From positions 4,058-12,207 of the forward strand of contig CAJUSQ010000093.1 in the NCBI GenBank assembly GCA_910588885.1: DNA of 8,150 bases, in the 5' to 3' direction. Below, one piece after another: positions 1-6,335 of the stretch. Each line of letters starts with the position of its first letter. Within the stretch, counting starts at the first letter, position 1. The notes below the pieces were generated by a model. The model had not been told where the DNA came from. It saw only the letters and a program-made list of their open reading frames with translations, and ran no database searches. Both the position numbers and the translations under genes were made by a program. The DNA is from an uncultured Lachnospiraceae bacterium. Lineage in GTDB: Bacteria; Bacillota; Clostridia; Lachnospirales; Lachnospiraceae.

Positions 1-42
1 CGTGTGTAAAAAGATCCAGTGTGTGGCGGGAGGTGACAGCCT
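1..42. mobile_element. Probable end of an inserted element, IS256-like, interrupting gdhA
   Basis: Leftward of about position 42 the minus-strand reading no longer matches glutamate dehydrogenase. The expected K-N-x-L-T-T-L-P-x-G-G-G-K block is absent in all three frames. Read outward from gdhA, this DNA starts GGCTGTCACCTCCC and then carries TTTTTACACACG. A run of this type next to the terminal repeat is common in IS256/Mutator-type insertion sequences, which is my only family clue. The transposase and the other end lie outside the window, so neither the inverted repeats nor a target duplication can be seen. Other explanations are a different element, a rearrangement junction or an assembly join. 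Confidence 0.4.
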
Positions 43-381
43 GAAAATCTGTTCAAATCCCAGGAATTTGATGATTCCGAGATTTACGGAAGGATGCAGC
101 CGCAGTCCGCCCTTATAGGGCCCAATGCTGTTGTTAAACTGTACCCGGTATCCGGTATTTACCTGCACCTGGCCTTTGTCATCCACCCAGGGAACCCGGA
201 ACTTAAACTGCCGATCCGGCTCTACCAGACGCTCCAGCAACGCTTCTCTACGGTATTTATCCTCGTTCGCCTCAATCACCGGCCTTAAGGAATCCAGAAC
301 CTCCTTTACGGCCTGATGGAATTCCGGCTCTGCCGGGTTCTTGGTAATGACTCTTTCCAGTACTTCATCTACATAGCTCAT
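43..381 (-). CDS. gdhA: NADP-type glutamate dehydrogenase, 5' fragment (interrupted)
   Basis: Hexameric glutamate dehydrogenase (2-oxoglutarate + NH3 + NAD(P)H to glutamate), a cytosolic ammonium-assimilation enzyme. The ATG at 381 has an AGGAG ribosome site at 392-396. Residues 1-113 follow the bacterial GdhA N-terminus closely. They include LLERLVEPDRQFKFRVPWVD, then GYRVQFNNSIGPYKGGLR and LHPSVNLGIIKFLGFEQIF. These are the oligomerisation and substrate-side segments before the catalytic glycine/lysine-rich loop. Full-length members have about 445 residues. Here the homology ends at Phe113, although the frame stays open to the window edge with unrelated residues (RLSPPATHW...). The catalytic lysines and the nucleotide-binding domain are not encoded in this window, so the gene is probably inactive unless the junction is an artefact. 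Identity is secure; the cause of the break is inferred. Confidence 0.88.
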
Positions 382-464
382 CTTCACTGATCTCCTTTCC
401 GATATTTGCCCGTTTCTGCCATAAATACTGCCGCTGTAAGCAGGACTTATTTATCGACATCCTT

Positions 465-493
465 ATTTTAGTATGAAACGAAACATTTTGCAA
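465..493 (-). promoter_or_regulatory. SigA-like promoter of gdhA
   Basis: On the minus strand, TTGCAA (488-493) and TAAAAT (465-470) are separated by exactly 17 bases, close to the housekeeping consensus. The transcript would start near 458 and carry a leader of roughly 75 bases before the gdhA ATG. The spacer holds a GTTTC direct repeat. The rest of 382-619 is AT-rich. I see no GC-rich hairpin plus T-run there to end the upstream lipoprotein transcript. Confidence 0.6.
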
Positions 494-619
494 TCCTTTT
501 TTCTTTATTTCTGCATTTCTTTAAAACTTTATTGCAAAAAAGCGTCTTTTCTGCAAGTTTTGCACAAAAAAATTTCATTTTTACTTCGGCCGTTTGTCCT
601 GTCTCCATTCCGCCGCAGC

Positions 620-1066
620 CTATTCCGCTTCTACCAGAACCACCGTGGAATCTCCTTTTTCTGCCTGTTCCACTACCGCCTGGGACAGCTTTGCAAAATT
701 GCCGCCGGAACTGCTGGCGCCGGAAAGGACCTCAATCTCCGGCGCGGACGACTGTCCGGTCAGCTGGGCCGCATAATACCTGGTATACTCATTGGGATAT
801 GTTCCCGATACCGGTTTCATATTCATCATATAGGCGTTATCCCAGCTTTTGATAAAGCCGCTGGCATTTTCCGCATTGTATTCCGTAGAAACGATTTCCC
901 CGTTTTTCACGGTAATCGTCACAAATTCTTTCCATCCATGGGAGTATTCCTTCATTTCCGCCGTATAACTGCCGTCCTTCAGCCCGCCGGATGTACCGGC
1001 GTTTCCGCAGCCGCTAAATCCCAGTACGCATATCAGCATAACTCCTGCTATCAACCATTTTTTCAT
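620..1066 (-). CDS. FMN-binding-domain lipoprotein
   Basis: A 148-residue secreted lipoprotein. Residues 1-19 are a signal peptide (MKKW, then a hydrophobic run) ending in the lipobox F-S-G-C with lipidated Cys20, so it should sit on the outer face of the membrane. Residues 30-146 resemble FMN_bind-domain lipoproteins of Clostridia: KDGSYTAEM, a HGWKEFVTITVKNGEIVS strand block, and a closing TVVLVEAE. In the family an ApbE-type transferase attaches FMN to the Thr/Ser of a D-x-x-S/T-G-A-T/S motif, and the protein shuttles electrons. Here the matching site reads E112-V-L-S-G-A-S118: Glu replaces Asp and Ser replaces Thr. A GGGAGGGG ribosome site precedes the ATG. The gene starts 16 bases after the chemoreceptor stop codon, so the two are very likely co-transcribed. 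Covalent flavin attachment is unproven. Confidence 0.8.
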   Translation of the reverse strand: MKKWLIAGVMLICVLGFSGCGNAGTSGGLKDGSYTAEMKEYSHGWKEFVTITVKNGEIVSTEYNAENASGFIKSWDNAYMMNMKPVSGTYPNEYTRYYAAQLTGQSSAPEIEVLSGASSSGGNFAKLSQAVVEQAEKGDSTVVLVEAE

Positions 1067-1082
1067 TTGCTTCCCCTCCCGG

Positions 1083-3053
1083 CTAGTGATATTGAAATTG
1101 ATCCAAAAGCTCTTTCAGTTTCCCGGATTCCATCTCCAGCTCCACGCTGGCGCTTTCCGTATTTTCCGCACACTGCAGATTCTGCCTGGTAATTTCGGAA
1201 AGATCCTCAATCCGTCCCGTAATCTCCTGAAGGGACGTTTCCTGGATATCTACAGTCTCCGACAGGCGAAGTGAAATCTCCGTCACCTCATCGGAGCTTT
1301 TTTGAATTGCCTGCAGGGCTTCGGAGGTCTCATCCGTTAAAAGAACGCCTTCCTTAATCAGTTTAATAGCCTTTTCAATCATCTCAATGGTACTCTTCGA
1401 TGCTTCCGCACTCTGTCCGGCCAGCTCCCGGACTTCCTGGGCCACTACTGCAAAGCCCTTTCCGGCCTCTCCGGCTCTTGCCGCTTCTACGGAAGCATTC
1501 AATGCTAAAATATTTGTCTGCTGGGAAATGCTTTCGATCATTTTACTGATATTGGAAATCTCCCCTGCATTCTTATCTATGGCTGCCATGGCTTCCTGAA
1601 GCTGTTCCATTTTCCGGCCCCCATTGGAAATCTGATCTGCGATCTCATCCGCTTTCTGCCTGGTTTCCCGGGTATTTTCCGTCACATCGTTCAAATTTGA
1701 ACGTATGCTCGCAACTTCGGAATTCAGCGCATCCATGGCTTCCGTTTGGTTCATTACCACCTGATGCAGCTCCTCCGACTGGCTGCCCATGCTCTGGGCA
1801 GTCTCCATCAGGCTGTGGGCGGTCCCATTGACCCGCTTCATTAGCTGGTTCAGGGATACAATGATATGGGTCAGGGATTCCTTTACCACCACAAAATCCC
1901 CTCTGTACCTCCCGTCTGCGGAAACATTCAGATTTCCGGCAGAAATGCTTTCCAGGACTCTACGAATCTCGGACAGATATTCATTTATGCTTCCAATCGT
2001 TGTTTTCAGGGACGTGGACAGTACCTGTACTTCATCCTCGGATTTTTGAATCTCTACATCGGATTTCAAGTCACCTTCTGCCAACCCGTTTACCCGCAGG
2101 ATGGCATTCTTTAATTGCTTTGAAATCACCGTCGTAACTGTCCAAATTGCAGCCAGGGCCAAAATCAGCACCATACTGGTACCCACCGTCGTATTCAGCA
2201 GGGCCCGGTTTGTGACTTCCATGTAATCTTCTTTCGGAACCTCAATCGCAAAAGCCCACTGCGTTCCCCGCACCGGGCAAAACGCTACAAAAGCTTCCTG
2301 GCCGTTCACTTTTCCTTCTGCAGAGCCTGTTTCCCGGGAGATCATCCGCTCAAAAATCTTCTTGGCCGAATCCGCAGTATCCATTTCGTAAATATTCACC
2401 TGCTGCCGGACCACATCTGCTACAGGATGTCCCACCACGATGCCTTCTTTATTTACCATCAGCGCCATGCCGCTCTTCCCGATATGGATCGCCCCAAGCA
2501 CATCACTTAACATATCATATTTGTAAAGTCCCACCAGATATCCGCTGGTAGTCCCGTCTGTTTTTACCGGTATTCCAAAAGGAACCCCTATGTATTCCGC
2601 AAAAATCTCCGGATCCGCAATGGTCAGGTTATCCGTTTCCGCCATCATTCCAAACCACTCTGTTTCACTTAGGTCGGCATAGATTTCTCCGTCTTTCAGA
2701 ACGGCTTTCCCGCTCAGGTCATAAAATCCCAGGCCAAAGAATTCATAGGTATTCCTTGCTTCTGTCAGAACCTCCATTCCGTCCTGCTGTGTAAGCCTGC
2801 CGTCCTTTGCAATGCCCTGCATACGGTCTGCCATCAAATGTACATTGGCTTCCACTGCCTTTGCCGACTGCTTTGCCATCGGCTGTAAAACATCCAGCAA
2901 AATTGATTCCGTCAGACTCTTCATGGAGTAACGCAGTATGGCACAAAACACCAACATAACTCCAATCACAATTACAGTGGTCATAAACATGATTTTTTTC
3001 CGGATGCTTTTTCTCATTCTTACTTTTCCGGTGCTCTCTGTCATTCCTTTCAT
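1083..3053 (-). CDS. Methyl-accepting chemotaxis protein, dCache type
   Basis: A transmembrane chemoreceptor of 656 residues that would signal through CheA/CheW to the flagellar motor. In order: a basic N-terminus, TM1 at about 21-41, and an extracellular sensor at about 42-287. The sensor has double-Cache-like features (FFGLGFYDLSGKAV, then SGYLVGLYKYDMLSDVL, GKSGMALMVNKEGIVVGHP). TM2 is at about 288-310, a HAMP region at about 311-365, and a long coiled-coil signalling domain fills the rest. The conserved hairpin tip is unmistakable: ISQQTNILALNASVEAARAG followed by EAGKGFAVVAQEVRELA, about 508-545. The C-terminus (LLDQFQYH) lacks an NWETF-type CheR/CheB docking pentapeptide. The ATG at 3053 follows AAGGGGATAAGG; a second ATG three codons in is less well placed. 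No ligand can be assigned. The FMN-domain lipoprotein is the next gene in the same unit. Confidence 0.95.
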   Translation of the reverse strand: MKGMTESTGKVRMRKSIRKKIMFMTTVIVIGVMLVFCAILRYSMKSLTESILLDVLQPMAKQSAKAVEANVHLMADRMQGIAKDGRLTQQDGMEVLTEARNTYEFFGLGFYDLSGKAVLKDGEIYADLSETEWFGMMAETDNLTIADPEIFAEYIGVPFGIPVKTDGTTSGYLVGLYKYDMLSDVLGAIHIGKSGMALMVNKEGIVVGHPVADVVRQQVNIYEMDTADSAKKIFERMISRETGSAEGKVNGQEAFVAFCPVRGTQWAFAIEVPKEDYMEVTNRALLNTTVGTSMVLILALAAIWTVTTVISKQLKNAILRVNGLAEGDLKSDVEIQKSEDEVQVLSTSLKTTIGSINEYLSEIRRVLESISAGNLNVSADGRYRGDFVVVKESLTHIIVSLNQLMKRVNGTAHSLMETAQSMGSQSEELHQVVMNQTEAMDALNSEVASIRSNLNDVTENTRETRQKADEIADQISNGGRKMEQLQEAMAAIDKNAGEISNISKMIESISQQTNILALNASVEAARAGEAGKGFAVVAQEVRELAGQSAEASKSTIEMIEKAIKLIKEGVLLTDETSEALQAIQKSSDEVTEISLRLSETVDIQETSLQEITGRIEDLSEITRQNLQCAENTESASVELEMESGKLKELLDQFQYH

Positions 3054-3106
3054 TTCCTTATCCCCTTTGCCGCTTTACTTCTAATCCGAAACCGGACATT
3101 CCTGTT

Positions 3107-3136
3107 ATGGCCTCCCGGAACGATCCGGAGGGCCAT
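3107..3136. promoter_or_regulatory. Strong stem-loop in the chemoreceptor leader
   Basis: ATGGCC at 3107-3112 pairs with GGCCAT at 3131-3136. The stem continues inward through TCC/GGA and GGA/TCC with a single-base bulge on each side, leaving an ACGA loop. Neither strand has a T-run next to it, so it is not a standard terminator. It lies 57 bases past the symporter stop. If the promoter call at 3145-3173 is right, it sits at the very 5' end of the chemoreceptor mRNA, where it could protect the transcript. Confidence 0.5.
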
Positions 3137-3144
3137 ACGTCTTT

Positions 3145-3173
3145 ATTCTACCCCATTTTATCTCATTTGTATA
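3145..3173 (-). promoter_or_regulatory. Probable SigA-like promoter of the chemoreceptor-lipoprotein unit
   Basis: On the minus strand TATACA (3168-3173) and TAGAAT (3145-3150) are 17 bases apart, matching the housekeeping consensus at 4/6 and 5/6. I looked for the SigD-type pattern often seen before motility genes (TAAA, 15 bases, GCCGATAA) and did not find it. The predicted start is near 3138, just before the stem-loop at 3107-3136. Confidence 0.4.
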
Positions 3174-3193
3174 TTCCTAAATTTCCTTAATTT

Positions 3194-4537
3194 TTATTTA
3201 AAATTCTCCGAAGTATCGGATAATATTACCTGCCTTTGGATCCTGTCCCGCAGCATCCAAAGGCAGGCCAGGTTCGGAAGCGCCATCAGGGCATTCAGTA
3301 AATCGGAAAGCCCCCAGACCCGCTCCAGGGATACTACGGCCCCCAAATAGACGCAAAAAAGATAAATAACCTGGTAAGGCTTTACGGCCCGCTCACCTGC
3401 CAGAAAACGGACGGCGCATTCCCCGTAACAGCACCAGCCTAAAATGGTGGCAAAAGCGAACAGCGCCAATGATATGGATAAAATTTCCGCTCCGAACATC
3501 GGGAGCTGGCAAAACGCTGCAAGGCATAAACCGTCAGAGGGAATTTTTACAAATGCCTCCGGCATTTTCAGGATGCTGCTGACAATGACCAGTCCGGTCA
3601 CGGCACAGATTACCACGGTATCCCAAAAAGGCCCCGTCATGGAAATCAGGCCCTGGATTGCCGGAGAAGGTGCATTGGAAGTTGCCGCCGCCATGGGAAT
3701 GGAACCAAGCCCTGCTTCGTTGGTAAAAAGCCCCCGGGAAATCCCGATCCGAAGCCCCTGGCTTAGGGCAAATCCGGCCGTTCCTCCGGCCAGGGCTTTC
3801 CCGGAAAACGCAGACCTAAGAATCAGGGACAGGGCATCCCACAAATATGCCCGGTTCGCCGCCAGCAGATAGAAGCACCCGGCCAGATAGAACAGGCTCA
3901 TAAACGGCACCAAAACCGTACATATTTTGGAAATCTGCCGGATTCCCCCCAGCAGGGCAAATCCGGCCAGCACCGCAACCGCCATGCCAATCAGATGGGG
4001 AGACACCGAAAGATGGGACCGGAGGGCAGCGCAGATGGAATGGGACTGCACACTGCTCCCCATCCCAAAGGAGGCCAGCACCGCCGCCACGGAAAACAGA
4101 AGGGCCAGCCACTTTTTCTTCAGCCCCTTTTGCAGCACATACATGGGCCCTCCGGCCCAGCGTCCGTCCGCCTGCCGGACACGATAGGAGGATGCCAGAA
4201 AGCTTTCCCCATAGCAGGTGGCAACCCCCAAAAGCCCTGTAAGCCAGCACCAGAACACGGCTCCTGGGCCGCCGATGGCAATCGCCGTAGAGATCCCGAT
4301 AATATTTCCCGTCCCAATGGTGGCCGCCAGGGCCGTAGCCAGGGCAGCGTAAGGCGACACCCCGCCGCTTTCCCTGCCCTGCTTTGAAACGCTAAGGCGG
4401 ATACCCCGTGGAAGATATTTTTGGATCAGCCCCAGCCGGAAGGTAAAATAAATATGGGTTCCCATCAGAAGGGCCGGCATGGGAAAGCTCCACAAAACCT
4501 TCGTCAGGGAATCCAGGCAGTAAAAAATTGTTTCCAT
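3194..4537 (-). CDS. Sodium/amino-acid symporter, AGCS (AlsT) family
   Basis: A polytopic inner-membrane carrier that takes up a small neutral amino acid (alanine or glycine in studied members; glutamine in some) with Na+. From the ATG at 4537 it has 447 residues, normal for the family. Hallmarks are clear: ATIGTGNIIGISTAIAIGGP (TM region near the N-terminus), GRWAGGPMYVL, the signature RGLFTNEAGLGSIPMAAAT, and FAFATILGWCCYGE before the last helices. About ten to eleven hydrophobic segments are visible. The frame also allows a TTG start at 4576, adding 13 residues (MACPAGCGKTEFV). I prefer the ATG because homologues begin with a short soluble stretch before the first helix, but its ribosome site is weak. 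It lies 129 bases downstream of the germination gene on the same strand, with no clear promoter or terminator between. The exact substrate cannot be read from sequence. Confidence 0.92.
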   Translation of the reverse strand: METIFYCLDSLTKVLWSFPMPALLMGTHIYFTFRLGLIQKYLPRGIRLSVSKQGRESGGVSPYAALATALAATIGTGNIIGISTAIAIGGPGAVFWCWLTGLLGVATCYGESFLASSYRVRQADGRWAGGPMYVLQKGLKKKWLALLFSVAAVLASFGMGSSVQSHSICAALRSHLSVSPHLIGMAVAVLAGFALLGGIRQISKICTVLVPFMSLFYLAGCFYLLAANRAYLWDALSLILRSAFSGKALAGGTAGFALSQGLRIGISRGLFTNEAGLGSIPMAAATSNAPSPAIQGLISMTGPFWDTVVICAVTGLVIVSSILKMPEAFVKIPSDGLCLAAFCQLPMFGAEILSISLALFAFATILGWCCYGECAVRFLAGERAVKPYQVIYLFCVYLGAVVSLERVWGLSDLLNALMALPNLACLWMLRDRIQRQVILSDTSENFK

Positions 4538-4580
4538 CACAAATTCCGTTTTCCCGCAGCCGGCCGGACAGGCCAAAGCT

Positions 4581-4611
4581 GCTGCATTTTTATTGATACA
4601 TAATATGCAGC
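4581..4611. repeat. Inverted repeat upstream of the symporter gene
   Basis: GCTGCAT (4581-4587) and ATGCAGC (4605-4611) form a perfect 7-base dyad around a 17-base AT-rich spacer. It lies just before the symporter start region and has no T-run on either side. It could be a regulator site or an mRNA hairpin near the translation start. No regulator is identifiable. Confidence 0.4.
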
Positions 4612-4666
4612 GGGAAAAATTCTAGTACAGCAATGTGAAAAGCCCTGCAGCCGGAACTTTTGCTCC

Positions 4667-6100
4667 TTATTCGGAAGTCCCGCCGTCCCGGTCCGCCTCC
4701 GGCAGGGTAATCCGGAAAAACCGCCGCAGCAATTCCCGGCCCCGGAAGGGAATCAGGGGATACAGATAGCTTTGTCCCGAAAGGGTACGGTTGGAAACCA
4801 GGGCAAACACGGTAACGGCAATTCCCAAAAGGAACCCCCACACCCCAAACACTCCCGTTAAAACCAGCATCAGAAGCCGCAGGAATTTTAAAGCATAACT
4901 AAGCTCATAGCTTGCCTGGGAATAATTGGCAATGGCCACAAAAGCCATATACAGCATGGTCTGGGAATGGAACCAGCCGGAGCTGACCGTATAATCCCCC
5001 AGCACAATCCCCGCCACCACGCTTAGGGGCGTGCTGAGCATACTGGGTGTGTTCAGCGATGCCAGCCGCAGCCCGTCAATGGCAAATTCCAGAATCAAAA
5101 GCTGCAGCAACAGAGGTACATGTACCGGCTCCGTAATGCGAATAAAAGACAGTCCCTCCGGAATCCACGCCGGATTTCCCATGAAAAGCAGCCACAGGGG
5201 CGTTAAAAACAAGGCAATCAGATTGATCACCATCCGGGAAAGGCGCAGATATGTTCCGGTCAGCGGCGGAAAATAATAATCGTCCGCTTCCTCCGTAATT
5301 TCAAACAGCGTGGTGGGCAGGATCATGGCGGAAGGGGAATTATCAATCAGAATGACAATGCTGCCCTCCAAAATGGAAGCCGCCGCCGTATCCGGCCGTT
5401 CCGTGTACTTGAACTTGGGAAACGGATTCAGCCAGTTTTTCCGGTAAATGGCTTCCGCCAAGCTTTCCGTATTCATCGTAAGAGCGTCCACCCGGATGCT
5501 GCTTAGCTTTTTCCGCACCTTGTCCAGAAAGCCTTCCTCCACCCGGCCTTTCATATAGGACAGCACCAGATCCGTATGGGAGCTTGCTCCCAAAGAAGTA
5601 ATTTCCATAATCAAATCCGGATGCCGGATGCGGCGGCGGATCAGTGCCGTATTGAACACAATGGTTTCCACAAATCCGTCTTTCGAGCCTCTAAGCACCT
5701 TGTCCTTATCCGGTTCTTCCACGCTGCGGGCCGGATACGTACGGAAATCAACGGCCAGGGCCTGATCATAGCCGTCCACAAACAACATCGGCACCCCTGA
5801 CAGCAGCAGCGTCACAATCTGCTGCTCCTTCCGCAGCAAATCCACTTCTCCATAGGGCAGCAGCGCTTTGGAAAACCCTTCGGCATTCCCCGGCATATTC
5901 TCCGGCGCCACCCCATAGAAAAATTCCATTATTTTTTCCAGAATCTCATCCTTATTCAATCCGTCAATGAAATAAAGGCAGGCATCCCTTCCCCCGATCT
6001 CCATCCTCCGGGAAAGAATGTCAAAATTTTCTTCCGTATGAAGGATCCGGTTCAACCGTTCCACATTCGTCCGGATGTCAGCCGCTATCTTCCCTTCCAT
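4667..6100 (-). CDS. spoVAF: Spore germination protein, SpoVAF/GerA family
   Basis: A 477-residue membrane protein of the GerA superfamily. SpoVAF and GerA-type A subunits sit in the spore inner membrane; SpoVAF is linked to the SpoVA dipicolinate channel and germination. Residues 1 to about 288 form the soluble N-terminal domain, with GSKDGFVETIVFNTALIRRR (about 138-157) and EGSIVILIDNSPSAMILPT (about 245-263). Several membrane segments follow (about 290-438), then the tail SYLYPLIPFRGRELLRRFFR (about 444-463). LLILEFAIDGLRLASLNTP and AIANYSQASYELSYALKFLR favour SpoVAF over nutrient-receptor GerAA. The frame runs back to a TTG at 6211, but the ATG at 6100 has a perfect AGGAGGG five bases upstream, and the likely promoter lies inside the longer version. 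No spoVA gene, gerAB or gerAC neighbours it. A GerAA-type assignment remains possible. Confidence 0.85.
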   Translation of the reverse strand: MEGKIAADIRTNVERLNRILHTEENFDILSRRMEIGGRDACLYFIDGLNKDEILEKIMEFFYGVAPENMPGNAEGFSKALLPYGEVDLLRKEQQIVTLLLSGVPMLFVDGYDQALAVDFRTYPARSVEEPDKDKVLRGSKDGFVETIVFNTALIRRRIRHPDLIMEITSLGASSHTDLVLSYMKGRVEEGFLDKVRKKLSSIRVDALTMNTESLAEAIYRKNWLNPFPKFKYTERPDTAAASILEGSIVILIDNSPSAMILPTTLFEITEEADDYYFPPLTGTYLRLSRMVINLIALFLTPLWLLFMGNPAWIPEGLSFIRITEPVHVPLLLQLLILEFAIDGLRLASLNTPSMLSTPLSVVAGIVLGDYTVSSGWFHSQTMLYMAFVAIANYSQASYELSYALKFLRLLMLVLTGVFGVWGFLLGIAVTVFALVSNRTLSGQSYLYPLIPFRGRELLRRFFRITLPEADRDGGTSE

Positions 6101-6105
6101 TGCTG

Positions 6106-6112
6106 CCCTCCT
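6106..6112 (-). promoter_or_regulatory. Ribosome binding site fixing the germination gene start
   Basis: AGGAGGG on the minus strand lies five bases before the ATG at 6098-6100. This decides for that start over the TTG 111 bases upstream, which has no such site. Confidence 0.8.
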
Positions 6113-6131
6113 GTTCCGTTTTTCTTGGGAA

Positions 6132-6160
6132 TAGTCTTTACCCCGCCGGAAAAAATATAC
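6132..6160 (-). promoter_or_regulatory. Possible sigma-G-type promoter of the germination gene
   Basis: On the minus strand GTATA (6156-6160) fits the forespore -35 pattern GHATR. After 17 bases comes AAGACTA (6132-6138), which matches the CATnHTA -10 pattern except at the first and third bases. The transcript would start about 25-30 bases before the ATG at 6100. Sigma-G control is expected for this gene family, which supports the call, but one -10 mismatch is at a usually conserved base. Confidence 0.4.
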
Positions 6161-6185
6161 ATGGGAACCTTTTCGGACCAAAATA

Positions 6186-6267
6186 CCTAAGTAAAACAGG
6201 ATATTTTTCAAATGGAAGTTCCGAAATAACCAATCGGAACATCTTTAGATAGAAACGCCTAAGTAAA
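6186..6267. repeat. Direct repeat CCTAAGTAAA, two copies
   Basis: CCTAAGTAAA occurs at 6186-6195 and 6258-6267, 72 bases apart start to start, in the same orientation. Each is preceded by AAA plus two variable bases and followed within four bases by GGA. The right copy ends seven bases before the -35 of the cation transporter promoter; the left copy lies upstream of the germination promoter. Confidence 0.5.
6218..6240. promoter_or_regulatory. Dyad GTTCCGA-9-TCGGAAC, possible operator
   Basis: A perfect 7-base inverted repeat (6218-6224 and 6234-6240) with a 9-base spacer, in the middle of the divergent region and between the two CCTAAGTAAA copies. No T-run follows on either strand. A regulator site is the simplest reading; no known box is matched. 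Confidence 0.4.
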
Positions 6268-6291
6268 GTTCGGATTGCCTTTTTTCCGGAC
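6268..6291. promoter_or_regulatory. Imperfect dyad over the -35 of the cation transporter promoter
   Basis: GTTCGGA (6268-6274) and TCCGGAC (6285-6291) are inverted with one G-T exception and flank a 10-base spacer. The element covers the -35 hexamer at 6275-6280. Its arms resemble those of the dyad at 6218-6240, as expected if one protein bound both, perhaps to repress the transporter. Confidence 0.35.
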
Positions 6292-6303
6292 ATCGCTTAC
6301 AAT
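6275..6303 (+). promoter_or_regulatory. SigA-like promoter of the cation transporter
   Basis: TTGCCT (6275-6280) and TACAAT (6298-6303) are separated by 17 bases. The start would fall near 6310, giving a leader of about 26 bases to the ATG at 6336. Confidence 0.6.
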
Positions 6304-6322
6304 AAAAAAATGTACCAATGCT

Positions 6323-6328
6323 GGGAGG
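6323..6328 (+). promoter_or_regulatory. Ribosome binding site fixing the cation transporter start
   Basis: GGGAGG lies seven bases before the ATG at 6336. It falls inside the coding region if the in-frame ATG at 6318 were used, so 6336 is the better start. Confidence 0.8.
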
Positions 6329-6335
6329 CGGTAAA

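Noticed and set aside
1..42. Group II intron 5' end at the gdhA break
   Set aside because: The foreign side does not begin with GTGYG at the junction, and no intron domain can be recognised in the 42 bases available.
471..487. cre-like (CcpA) site in the gdhA promoter spacer, TGAAACGAAACA
   Set aside because: The central CG is one base out of register with the cre consensus, so the match fails.
473..1192. Plus-strand open frame of 239 codons
   Set aside because: It lies antisense to the FMN-domain lipoprotein and the chemoreceptor C-terminus and its translation shows no domain. It also covers the gdhA promoter region.
3054..3144. Cyclic-di-GMP riboswitch in the chemoreceptor leader
   Set aside because: The leader has about the right length and a GC-rich stem, but the conserved GCAAACC, GGGACGCAAAGC and tetraloop-receptor elements are absent.
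6101..6211. N-terminal extension of the germination protein from a TTG at 6211
   Set aside because: The ATG at 6100 has a perfect AGGAGGG site at proper spacing, and the extension would run upstream through the likely sigma-G promoter. Its extra 37 residues do not look like the family N-terminus.
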